Below, one piece after another: positions 22,702-31,276 of a DNA stretch of 64,000 bases. The stretch lies in the NCBI RefSeq assembly GCF_003171515.1, contig NC_089393.1, forward strand, positions 930,001 to 994,000. The letters run 5' to 3'. The stretch comes from Pyrenophora tritici-repentis (lineage: Eukaryota; Ascomycota; Dothideomycetes; Pleosporales; Pleosporaceae). The notes below the pieces were generated by a model, which saw nothing but the letters and a program-made list of their open reading frames with translations, searched no databases and was not told the DNA's origin. A program made the position numbers and the translations under genes. Positions within the stretch are counted from its first letter, which is position 1. Every line of letters begins with the position of its first letter.

Positions 22702-23833
22702 TGTGGTAAGGTAATATTATTGTAGTATAACGACGAAGTGACTGTGCTGCCAAGGGCTGTTGCAGCAACGAAATTTCTTTGTCGAGAAGGAATGCTATCA
22801 AGACAAGTTATTGGAGATTGGAATGTTTGCCATGGCCACTGGGATAGCTCTTAGCTTTGGCTAATTTTTGGTCGTTTGTGACAGCCGGATCCATCTCTTT
22901 AATTTCCATCCACAAGGCAATTGATGAATGTGGAGGCGGCCCGTACTCAGACGTTCGACCAGGTACTTAGGATTTGATAATCCGACAAAGCACAGTTAGA
23001 GCTTAGCCCTTGCTTATCTGCAGGGCCCACACCTGTTGAAGAAGGGAGGACCTAATAACCATCATGTGCACTGTACCTAGGTATGTAAGCTGTGTTAGTC
23101 TCTTTTTTTTTCGCCCAGTGATCTCTTGGAGCGGTAGTCGCCCGACAGTTGCGTGCTTGAGGCTGAAAATATGAGCGCCTTGAATTGGCGGACCGCCGTT
23201 CTCGTGCGTCATTCCATTTCTTAAATCCGGCGTCCCGTAAGTTGAGGTGAGGGGCTGTGTGATGTTTCCCCACACCGGTGAGAACTTCACTTGCATCACT
23301 AACGCAGTAAAACGTTGGGAAGACACGTAGGTTGACTGTACTGCTGCAGCACGATTGCGTTCTAATGGATACACGTTGCAACATGACCCATCAGGTTTAG
23401 GTATCTGCACATGCAATCACCCCTGGTACTTCTTCCACCGTTCCACGCTCAGCCGCTGCGCTCTGAAGAGTACAAATCCCCCAGAATTCAACATTTCAGT
23501 TTCAATCCGCCGCCTCGAAAAACATAGAAACATTGAAGATTTCATTGTGTCCCAGAACACTATAAGTATTAGGTACAGACTATGAGTGACTATGCCTTTA
23601 TCCACAGTCGCGCCTCCTTGTCTGAGCAAGCCTGTCCATAATCCACCAAGCCTTGCACTACCTTGTTGCCTACCTTGTCTTTGTTATTTCCTGGTGCCTT
23701 GAAGCGCTTTGGATCCCCGACATCAGTTTGAATCTTGCCCACACAGGGCATGCTCCATACCCGTCGTGTTGAGTCTTGATCAAACCCTCTTACCGTGGTC
23801 GCACCTGTCACATCGGCTCCCCCTCGCGCCACC
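22702..23833. other. intergenic region
   Basis: No convincing frame in 1.1 kb. The last 200 bp are the likely promoter and leader of the small membrane-protein gene at 23834. Confidence 0.6.
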
Positions 23834-24254
23834 ATGTCGAATGCGGAGAAATCAACCGAGCTTGCCCTGCAGGTATTCTTCGGTATCTTTGGAGTCATAG
23901 GTACCATCGCGACTCTGGCTGGTCTTCATCGACATGATTCGCTTGGTTGCGTTTTGGTTCGGCGCATGAGGGGTCGTCAAATCATCCGTATGTTCCTACA
24001 CGTGAGACACATGTGGTGTTCATAAGCTTAACTATTTCGTAGACGAACACGGTCATGATGTTGAGGCATTTACCAGTAGCCTTGCCAGCTTGGCTGATGT
24101 GACCGACGCCCCTGACGACACTGTCCCGTGTGAGCGAAAGTCCACTTTGCCCCCCACCTACGAACAGTCCAGTGACGGATCACACTCGGAGGCTATCTTT
24201 GGATCGGACTTGAACGCCAGCCTCTTTACCAGCAAGGCTACTGGTTCGCAATAA
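23834..24254 (+). CDS. small single-pass membrane protein, two exons
   Basis: Unknown function. Exons 23834-23987 and 24043-24254 join across a 55-nt GT-AG intron (phase 1) to give 121 residues. The start MSNAEKSTE has a good context (CACCATG). A hydrophobic helix, VFFGIFGVIGTIATLAGL, follows at about residues 14-31, then a basic juxtamembrane stretch (VRRMRGRQ) and a Ser/Asp-rich tail containing PPTYEQ, a PPxY-like motif of the kind bound by WW-domain ubiquitin ligases. Its plan (short polar start, one IFGV(I/T)G helix, basic patch, phase-1 intron, Ser/Thr-rich tail) matches the gene at 26391. This suggests a local duplicated family. Confidence 0.65.
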
Positions 24255-25099
24255 CAACTGCATTGTGTCAGAAAAAGGTTCGATGATAAGAGGAGGGGTA
24301 ACGCTTAGAATATTGAGAAATAGAATAATGTATGTACATAAAAAGGCCTCTTTTACAGTGTACATGTTACGAGGCAATGCTGTGATGAAATCTGGACTGG
24401 TAGGTATGGATTTCAATTGACTCAAGGCGCAAGTGCGTGACTCCGAATATGTTCTGGTCGAATGATGGTAAAATGATGCTTGGAGGCATAGGTTTCCTCT
24501 TGATTGATACTCGGTTGGCGGCGTGGGCGCATTTTAGGTGCTTCGGGGTGTTCTGAAGTAAACGTAGAGCAGAGTGGGGGATGGAAAAGACATTGAAATC
24601 CGACCCAGGGCTGAGATGCGGCAAATTTCCCGTGTGCTTACGGTTCTGGGGAGGCTATGCTAATTGTATTTGATCGTCGTCAGCTGAATAGTGGCTTGTC
24701 TGCGCTGAAGGGTAAGCGTAACCAGGTAGTCCTGGAGGTACGTACCATCGTTGACCGCTCTTTGCTTTCAATCGTTGGTTTTCTTGACGTGACTATCGAA
24801 GAGACCAAAAGGTAGGCTGTGTGAACCTTCTCAGGACAGGTGAGAGTACCGGTCGCTTCCGCACCGAGTAAGTAGCTGTGTGTATCGGGTGTATCGAAAG
24901 TTCACTACATAAGCGCGAGGACTGAGAACTTGAAAATTAGCGGAGCGGACAACTTAGAGAGCCAAATGTGGTCAAACCCACTGGTATCACCAAGGTTTCC
25001 ATCTGACGCTGTTTGCTGAGAAAGCCTATTTAAACTTCACCAGACTTTTCACTCCCTCAGTATCCAGTTTCTCTCTGATTTCAAGCCTTTACATATGCT

Positions 25100-25560
25100 T
25101 TGAAGAATTTGAATTGCCACCTTTGTTTCAGCTCTTGCTCAAGTGGTGTAACTGTGTTGGCTGTCGTGACCACTCTTGTGGCTTCGGCTCCCCGTCTTCC
25201 ACTGCGACAGCTAATGTGTACGACGCTGCCGCTTGGCCTCTTCAATGTCTCATATAATACCTCTGCGCAGGCTGACCTCCAGCAGCAAAAAACCGCCTTG
25301 TTGAGTTTTGCTTGGACGTCACCGTCTCCTCAACAAAAGACAGCCGGGATTTCCTTGAGCCTGCACAGAAACTTCGCACTAAGAAGGATGCGACCTTCAA
25401 ACATGAAAGAACAGCTTTTTGAATGTCCGTGATCGCACTGACGACGTTATCGAATACGAGTCACAGCCCCTCACGAACAACAGTTCAGTGGCGTATTACA
25501 TTTCGGAATCATCCGCGAATCTGATCCAAATACCATTGGGCTTCCCAGGTAGATATACTT
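25100..25560 (+). pseudogene. possible decayed gene between two small membrane-protein genes
   Basis: A TATTTAAA element near 25027 and a pyrimidine-rich leader precede a hydrophobic run at about 25128-25185 (VTVLAVVTTLV). Protein-like segments then appear in different frames: LDVTVSSTKDSRDFLEPAQK at about 25313-25373 and YESQPLTNNSSVAYYISESS at about 25460-25520. Stops or frame changes separate them and no set of canonical introns joins them cleanly. It may be a broken third member of the local family or chance. The rest of 24255-26390 shows no supported gene. Confidence 0.25.
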
Positions 25561-26390
25561 AGGTGCCTAGTAAGTCGCAGTGATGACCGAAGCATTTCGA
25601 ACGCAGGCACAATATGATGAGACAATAGTTCAGCATGTTTAACACTGTGAGGTAAAATTTGCGGATATGACCATTTATTATGGTATATTTCCAACTTGGT
25701 AAAGTAGACATCCACATGAAAGCGGATTTAGTGTAGCTCCATGTATATCAGTGACGATATGTGTGTTACTGGGCTAGACATTTTGGAGAGAATAGACGCA
25801 TGTGCCTAAGGCAATATACAAACGACACTGCTTTGAGCATGAAACAAGGACCTATCCAGGGGTGTGTATCTCCAAAACATTTTTCAAGTTGATAGGCCAT
25901 TCTTTTGTGTTTTTCATCAGATCTAGCGATCATTGGAGGAATATCACAGAATCTGAAGCAGGGCTTGCGCGAAGGGTACGGAAGCTTGAGGCGACAAAGA
26001 AAACAGGAAGAAGAGCTCAGGGGGTAGCTTTTCGCGTTGAACTCAAGCGACCTATGCACGTGGTGTTACACAAAGCATTCGGTGGCGAGGGTGAATCGCT
26101 GACAGTGGCTAGTGCGCCGCAGTATGTCTTGACCGCTCGCCGGCTCATGGTGGATCTGACGACATCGATCTGAACTGTGCAAACTACAATTTCGTCTGCC
26201 ATAGGAAACTTACATGCTATCTTCATGTGGGCTTCTTAAGGATGAGGTATTGACTACCTCCTTTACAAAGAACTACTATCATTTACTATCTTCCAAGCTC
26301 TCGTACCCACCTTCCACAACTCCCACCACTGACCGACCAATTATATCTGTGTATACTTCCGAGACACGTTGTACCTTCGCACGAATAAAG

Positions 26391-27336
26391 ATGCCATCGG
26401 AAGACAGCCGCGTAGGTATCTTGCTCTCGGTAATATTTGGAGTAACCGGCATCGTCATTGGCATCGTCGGCTTGATTGTTTCAATGTCTGCCCTGCGTCC
26501 TGAGGGCTCTTTAGGGAAAAGGTTTTATGACTGTTCAAAACGATGGTACAAAACCGTAAGAAGGCGATTAGGAGAGATGCAGCCTGATCGTAAGTAGTTG
26601 CGATAAAGAGGCTACAACTCGTCATACACCGGAGCTGACCCTATCGCTAGCGGAGGAAGGCCATGTGAATGCAGACGACACCGCCAACGAGCAGACACCA
26701 TCGAGCCCACGTCCTCGTCTTCTTGTTTCTGATGTCGGGTCTTCTGATATCTCAAATTCCGGGACAATACTATCAGCTCAATCCCACGTACCCAAGGAAA
26801 TCGCTATCAGCAGTGAAACGTCACCTCTGCCATCGGTTTCTCAACCTTCTCCTACACAAACCATCGATGTCTCGCCTTTTGAGATAAATTCATCCCTCCA
26901 ATCTCACACCCGTGAAGAAAACACTGCTGGGAGCGAAGTTTCACTCCTACCGTCCGGTTCTGAGCCTCCTCTTCTTCAGCCTAACACCTTGTGTACCGTT
27001 GGTCAGCTTCTCAAGATGCAATCACTTGATCGATCACCCACGCTCAAAGAAGACAGTGCTATCAGTCAAACAGTACTATCAACACCAAGCGCTGAGGCTT
27101 CCATTCCTCAGTCTGACGTCCAGACCACTGCTATCTCGATTCTTGAGAAGTCGTCCCAGTCAAATACGCCAGACATACCTCGCATCACCCTAGATAACGG
27201 CTTCGAGACTAGGATTGGAACCAGGAACAAAATCGAGTTGTGCGCCCTACCTCAGCCTAGCGAAACCGAAACCGGACACCTGCAGAACCCGGCTGCAGAA
27301 CAGCTAGGTGGAAGAGTCGCCGGGAATAATATATAG
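26391..27336 (+). CDS. small single-pass membrane protein with long Ser/Thr/Pro tail
   Basis: Unknown function. Exons 26391-26589 and 26651-27336 join across a 61-nt intron (GTAAGT donor, phase 1) to give 294 residues. Near the N terminus there is one helix, ILLSVIFGVTGIVIGIVGLI, followed by a basic segment (KRWYKTVRRR). After the splice comes a long acidic, Ser/Thr/Pro-rich tail with repeated elements of the form AIS-x-ET-x3-PS and SLLPSGSEPP. The intron position relative to the helix matches the gene at 23834. Such proteins evolve fast, so homology beyond the helix is hard to see. The next gene, COQ2, is convergent with 236 bp between stop codons. Confidence 0.65.
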
Positions 27337-27572
27337 TGGGTGCTGTAAATGAGTAGAATTTATGCGTGTACGAATATATGGCCTGCGATACGGACCGGTA
27401 TAGAGGGGTTATCATAAGAATTTGGATGTTCCATTGCTCCCAGGAACGGGCGGGTGTTACAGGCGCACAAGGAGTGTCCTAGACTCAAAAGATCCCCACG
27501 CATTTCGCATACTACTTAGAGCGCGCGACTCGAATTTTGGAATTACAAAACGAATCCTTCGCAGATATCCGC

Positions 27573-28820
27573 TCAAGCAGTGATGAGCTTATGCTTTTCT
27601 GACTCCTCTCTATCACCGTACCACCCAAGGAGGTGCATCACGTATTCGCCAGCTAGGCCCAGACTGATTGCACCTCCAGTAAACCATGCCCCGTTCACGA
27701 ACCACCACCAGCAGTTCTTGACATTCTTCAACTTGACTCTTCGAATCATGGCACCCAGAGTAAGTCCTGCCCCTCCAACGGATACAGCATAGTAGACTGG
27801 TCCCAGTCCCGCTGCGATTCCTGTAGCAGATAGTAGACCGAGCTGGACAACGGCAAGACCGGACAAGACCATCTTGGTTTCATTCTCATGCTTGAGTGCG
27901 ATACTCTTGATGCCAGCCTTGACATCGTCTTTGATATCCATGTGGGCATATATCATGTCGTAAAGAACGGTCCACGCGACGTTGCTAGCATACAGACATG
28001 CCGCTGCCGTGAGGGCCGCTTGGTTGGAAAGCAAATCGATACCGAGTGCGGGAAATCCCAACATTGCACCCCAGGAGAAGGTGAGCCCGAGAACGAATTG
28101 CGGATAGTAGGTTACTCTCTTAGCCAAAGGATACAGCGTAACAAACAACAACGATGGCGTCGCGTACCAGAAACATTCGAATGGGAGAGATAGAAGAACC
28201 GCAAGGCCGGTCGTAAGCTGACCGCCGAGGAAGACGAGGGCTTGCTGAGGTGTAATTGCTCGTCTGGCAATTGGCCGTAAACGGGTCCGCTCAACGTGTG
28301 GATCCAGATTGCGGTCCCACAGATCATTGATGGTGCATCCTGCTCCTCTCATCACAAGGGCTCCTGTGAAAAAGAGAGCGGTTGTACCGAGTACGGCGGA
28401 TGGTGCAGCGATAGGGGTGGCCATGGTAGCAGCGAGCAGCGTACTGAACATGCAAGGGAAGAAAAGGTAGTAAGTGCCTGTTGGTTTATCAAGCCTCATC
28501 AACTCGCCATATGGTACGGCCTTTTGTGGAAGATGGGACAAGAAACCCGTGGTCGGTGGTGTGTAGGCCTGAAGTGATTTGGAAGGTAAATTTTGAGGGG
28601 TTGCTCCTGTTGTTATGCGCGCACGAGAAAATGGCGATATCGAACTTTTCAATCTTATTAGATGTGCAGGTGGCAACTTGTAGACTGCAGGCAAAGTTGA
28701 TGAGTGTTCTTGTCCTCCGTGTGAATGCCTGGTCCGATTGAAATATAATCTTGACAGACTACTGATGTGTTGCCATTTTGCGGTTGTAGACCGTATCAAA
28801 CAAGGTCGTAGAAAAGCCAT
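27573..28820 (-). CDS. COQ2: 4-hydroxybenzoate polyprenyltransferase, mitochondrial
   Basis: COQ2 is the inner-membrane UbiA-family enzyme that attaches the polyprenyl chain to 4-hydroxybenzoate in ubiquinone synthesis. The single-exon product has 415 residues. The first 90 or so are basic, Ser/Thr-rich and almost free of acids, as in a mitochondrial presequence. RLDKPTGTYYLFFPC opens the enzyme domain. The two Asp-rich Mg-diphosphate motifs are NDLWDRNLD (165-173) and YDMIYAHMDIKDD (287-299). Several hydrophobic helices separate and follow them, and the family element IKSIALKH follows the second motif. The start codon lies 240 bp from the terminal repeat of the transposon that begins at 29060, so its upstream region now abuts the mobile-element island. 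Confidence 0.95.
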   Translation of the reverse strand: MAFLRPCLIRSTTAKWQHISSLSRLYFNRTRHSHGGQEHSSTLPAVYKLPPAHLIRLKSSISPFSRARITTGATPQNLPSKSLQAYTPPTTGFLSHLPQKAVPYGELMRLDKPTGTYYLFFPCMFSTLLAATMATPIAAPSAVLGTTALFFTGALVMRGAGCTINDLWDRNLDPHVERTRLRPIARRAITPQQALVFLGGQLTTGLAVLLSLPFECFWYATPSLLFVTLYPLAKRVTYYPQFVLGLTFSWGAMLGFPALGIDLLSNQAALTAAACLYASNVAWTVLYDMIYAHMDIKDDVKAGIKSIALKHENETKMVLSGLAVVQLGLLSATGIAAGLGPVYYAVSVGGAGLTLGAMIRRVKLKNVKNCWWWFVNGAWFTGGAISLGLAGEYVMHLLGWYGDREESEKHKLITA

Positions 28821-29059
28821 GCTTGGGAATCAGGCGGTCAACACTGCATTTGATGTTAGATTTTTTGTAGCACCCGTAGTGCTGGAACGCCATACTAAGA
28901 ATTAGAAGGACCCTTTGGGAAGAAAACAAGAATTAAACTAACAGAGCTTTGTTATCACAGATACATACTCGATCGGTCCGATGAAGGTGAGTGTGCACTG
29001 TGGAGGGTGAAGGTCCAAGCCGTGCGCCGCGCTAGTTCTCGGTAGCACGTGATACCTTA

Positions 29060-29082
29060 CCGTGTCCGTGCGCGCAATGCGC
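29060..29082 (+). repeat. left terminal inverted repeat of the pogo-type element
   Basis: Identical over 23 bp to the reverse complement of 37839-37861. A TA dinucleotide precedes it. Confidence 0.95.
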
Positions 29083-29823
29083 GGGGTCAACCACAAATTA
29101 CTTTCACCTCAACCACCCACAGCGCCACCAATATGGATCCGATTGAAGCTTCGATTGCAGCAATCGACGCGCACGGACCTGGTGAAGGATTCTCGTATAC
29201 AAAAATTGCAAAAGAGTTTAGAGTTGTGAGATCTACGTTGATCAGAAGGCATAAGGAGCTTACGCAACCCCGCTCCGACGCACATCGAAAACTCCATCCA
29301 GATCAAGAAAAGGAGATAGTACAGTATATTTAGGGGCTTACTGCGAAGCGTTTGCCACCTACAAGAGCTATTATACGCTCCCTAGCATCCTCCGTTGCCG
29401 GCACTAACGTTAGCGAGAGCTAGGTAAATAGATTTCTCAAAAGAAACTCTAATTATCTCATCTCAAAATAGACCAGGGGCATAGATCGGGCACGCCACAG
29501 AGCTAATTCAGGAGTTAAATACAAGCTGTACTTTGACCTGTTACACAAGAAAATCGAGGAGTATAAGATTAGGCTAGGGGACATCTACAATATGGACGAA
29601 AAGGGGTTTCTCATAGGCGTCACCGGCAGATAAAAACGAGTATTCAGTAGGCGTATGTAGGAGAAAAAGGAGGTTACTACAGGGGTTCAGGACGGATCTC
29701 GCGAGTGGATTTCAATCCTAGCTTGTATTTGCGCTGATAGATTAGTTTTGCCGCCTAGCATTATCTATTAAGGTGGCTTAGGAGGCCTCTAATTAGACTG
29801 GGTAGACAACGTTGCCTAATCAG

Positions 29824-29828
29824 CTTAT
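29824..29828. repeat. target-site duplication, left copy (CTTAT)
   Basis: CTTAT directly before the left LTR; the same five bases follow the right LTR at 36551-36555. Five bp is the usual duplication made by Ty3/gypsy integrases. Confidence 0.95.
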
Positions 29829-29970
29829 TGTGAAGGTCGTCCGAAGATGATCTTGGGTTGGTTCTCGGGGATGGAGTGATGCGATGGACACGAGGTTGTA
29901 TAGCACGATTGGTAGATCGATGTAATATACGGGGAGTTGAGAATCAAGTACTAATCCTTAGATTTCGAAG

Positions 29971-30014
29971 TTGAACACAATGAACCGTAAGGGCTCATTG
30001 CCTACTGTTATATA
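29971..30014 (-). promoter_or_regulatory. LTR core promoter: TATA box and likely RNA start
   Basis: In element sense a TATATAA box begins at 30014 and GTGTTCAA lies at 29978-29971. That spacing puts the expected RNA start at or just before this motif. The equivalent in the active 5' LTR is 36358-36315. The motif is complementary to the likely priming site next to the 5' LTR. Confidence 0.6.
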
Positions 30015-30023
30015 ATAAGCGTG

Positions 30024-30095
30024 CCCTCCATTGTGGCCTTTCCCTCCATGGAGGTCGCACCCTCCGTGGAGGTCATGCCCTCCATGGCGGTCATG
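30024..30095. repeat. four tandem 18-bp units in the LTR (U3)
   Basis: Units begin at 30024, 30042, 30060 and 30078, each starting CCCTCC. The second contains the perfect palindrome CCTCCATGGAGG; the third and fourth differ by one base each (CCTCCGTGGAGG, CCTCCATGGCGG); the first is more diverged. They lie immediately upstream of the LTR TATA box in element sense, where activator sites usually sit. The right LTR has the same array at 36368-36439. Confidence 0.9.
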
Positions 30096-30207
30096 CCAAG
30101 GTTGGAGGGCAGGTCACGTGACTGCGCGGCACAAGCTTACCCGCTGTGCCCCGCCTTCAACGTTGTCCTGCCGTTGTTGCTTGTCCTTCTCCTTGCAATC
30201 GTAACAC

Positions 30208-30222
30208 TACCTCCCCCTTCCA
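30208..30222 (-). other. polypurine tract
   Basis: In element sense, a GGAAGGGGGAGG-type purine run lies directly upstream of the 3' LTR, the expected primer for plus-strand DNA synthesis. Confidence 0.85.
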
Positions 30223-30280
30223 GCGTATCGTCCCTGATACGTAGATTATCCGTGCCGTGGGGTCGCATAAGAGGTCCTGT

Positions 30281-30289
30281 GTATAAATA
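30281..30289 (+). promoter_or_regulatory. TATA box of the antisense gene
   Basis: GTATAAATA lies about 56 nt upstream of the ATG at 30338, in the internal region just outside the LTR. It is oriented for plus-strand transcription, opposite to the element's genomic RNA. Confidence 0.6.
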
Positions 30290-30337
30290 CTCGTGGTGGG
30301 TCGTCTTGTTTTCTGAATCCTTACAGCCTCCCTGACC

Positions 30338-30928
30338 ATGCCTAAAGAACCGAGGACCCGTGCGTCTCGCAAGAAGACAACCACCGAAGAGCGTTACGAA
30401 CGCCTCCGTCGTGTCGAGCTTTCTGGACGAGAAATGCCGTTTCGCTGTGAGCGTTGCGAAAAGAATAACCTGCGGTGTTTTGTGGATACGGTGTCTGGTC
30501 GTTGTGCGGGTTGCATCTCAGCGCGATGCGACTGTGAGTTGTTTGTTCCTGAAGAGGAGTGGGAAAAGGTGGAACAAGAAAAGCGCGATAAGGAGCTCGC
30601 GTTGCTACGTTTGGAAGAAGAGGTTGCCCGGGCTCGTCGTGAGCTGGCTGAGATAAGAAATCGTGAGCTGGCGTTTGCTCGTCGCGATCGAAAATTGTTG
30701 GATGCCTCGGAGCGGGCTCAGTCGTCGGAAAGTGGCAGTACTGTCGCCGCGTCTTCTTCTATCGGTTCTACCGCTGATCCGGGCTGGTCACAGGCCAACA
30801 ACCTTCTTGATCCTTCGCTTGATCAAATTCTTAATGACTTCTTCCTTGAGGCCTCTGCCTCTGATCTCGATCCGTTTTCCTCGGCTGGTTCTTCTGGTAT
30901 TGCGCCAGGAGTTGCCGACAGTTTGTGA
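30338..30928 (+). CDS. antisense Zn(II)2Cys6-type protein inside the gypsy element
   Basis: The intact 196-residue product has six cysteines spaced C37-x2-C40-x6-C47-x8-C56-x2-C59-x6-C66, an exact match to the fungal Zn2Cys6 binuclear cluster (C64 is extra). The N terminus is basic (RTRASRKK). Residues about 71-120 form a charged helix, rich in Glu, Arg and Leu, suited to a coiled-coil dimer. The tail is Ser-rich, then acidic and hydrophobic (LDQILNDFFLEASASDLDPF), like an activation domain. The gene fills the gap between the pol-region stop (30831) and the polypurine tract and overlaps the chromodomain frame by 98 bp on the other strand. The usual Lys/Arg-rich loop between the second and third Cys is weak (EKNNLR), so DNA binding is likely but not certain. 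Inferred role: regulator of the element or of host genes. Confidence 0.75.
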   Translation: MPKEPRTRASRKKTTTEERYERLRRVELSGREMPFRCERCEKNNLRCFVDTVSGRCAGCISARCDCELFVPEEEWEKVEQEKRDKELALLRLEEEVARARRELAEIRNRELAFARRDRKLLDASERAQSSESGSTVAASSSIGSTADPGWSQANNLLDPSLDQILNDFFLEASASDLDPFSSAGSSGIAPGVADSL

Positions 30929-31276
30929 GATTGGTATCTGGTTCCCATGTATTTTCGCTGTCTGGGTATCCTAACCATTTGACTAGGTATTCCATGCCGT
31001 TGTCCACAACTCGATGTGTGACAATGTTCTCGACTTCAAATTCGTTTTCTTCTTCCGTTTCGTAGTGGAAGGTTTTCTGTAATGGCGTGTCTGGGTGTGC
31101 TGGTTCCAAGAGGCTTACGTGGAACCTAGGATGTATTCTAGCGTCTGGTGGAAGGTCAAGTGTGTATGTAACTGGCCCTTTCCGGTTAAGAATCAAAAAT
31201 GGTCCGACTTTGACGTTGTCGAGTCCTTTGCTTGGTCGCTTCGTGCGAAGATTCTTTGTGCGTAGATAAACTTTAT
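30831..31276 (-). pseudogene. chromodomain end of pol, out of frame with the main pol frame
   Basis: This frame contains a classic chromodomain (EVENIVTHRVVDNGMEYLVKW, with GYPDSENTWEP) preceded by the ILNRKGPVTYTLDLP and RIHPRFHVSLLEP elements found after the integrase in chromoviruses. It should be the C terminus of the integrase. It is displaced by one base relative to the upstream pol frame at the C run 31277-31281 (five G on the sense strand). Chromodomains of this kind steer integration to modified histones. Confidence 0.85.

Larger units (their letters stand above)
29829..30206 (-). repeat. LTR, left (3' LTR in element sense)
   Basis: In element sense it runs TGTTACG...CCTTCACA, with TG...CA ends. 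It contains four 18-bp tandem units (30024-30095), then a TATATAA box (30014-30008) and an 8-nt motif, GTGTTCAA (29978-29971), about 36 nt after the box. It appears identical to the right LTR. Confidence 0.96.

Noticed and set aside
25802..26173. 123-codon plus-strand frame
   Set aside because: It overlaps frames on the other strand, has no recognisable motif and no promoter-like context; kept out for lack of support.
30021..30335. plus-strand frame within the LTR (also at 36365 in the right LTR)
   Set aside because: Its repeated Pro-Ser-Met-Glu-Val peptides are simply the translation of the 18-bp LTR units; the frame continues differently after each LTR.
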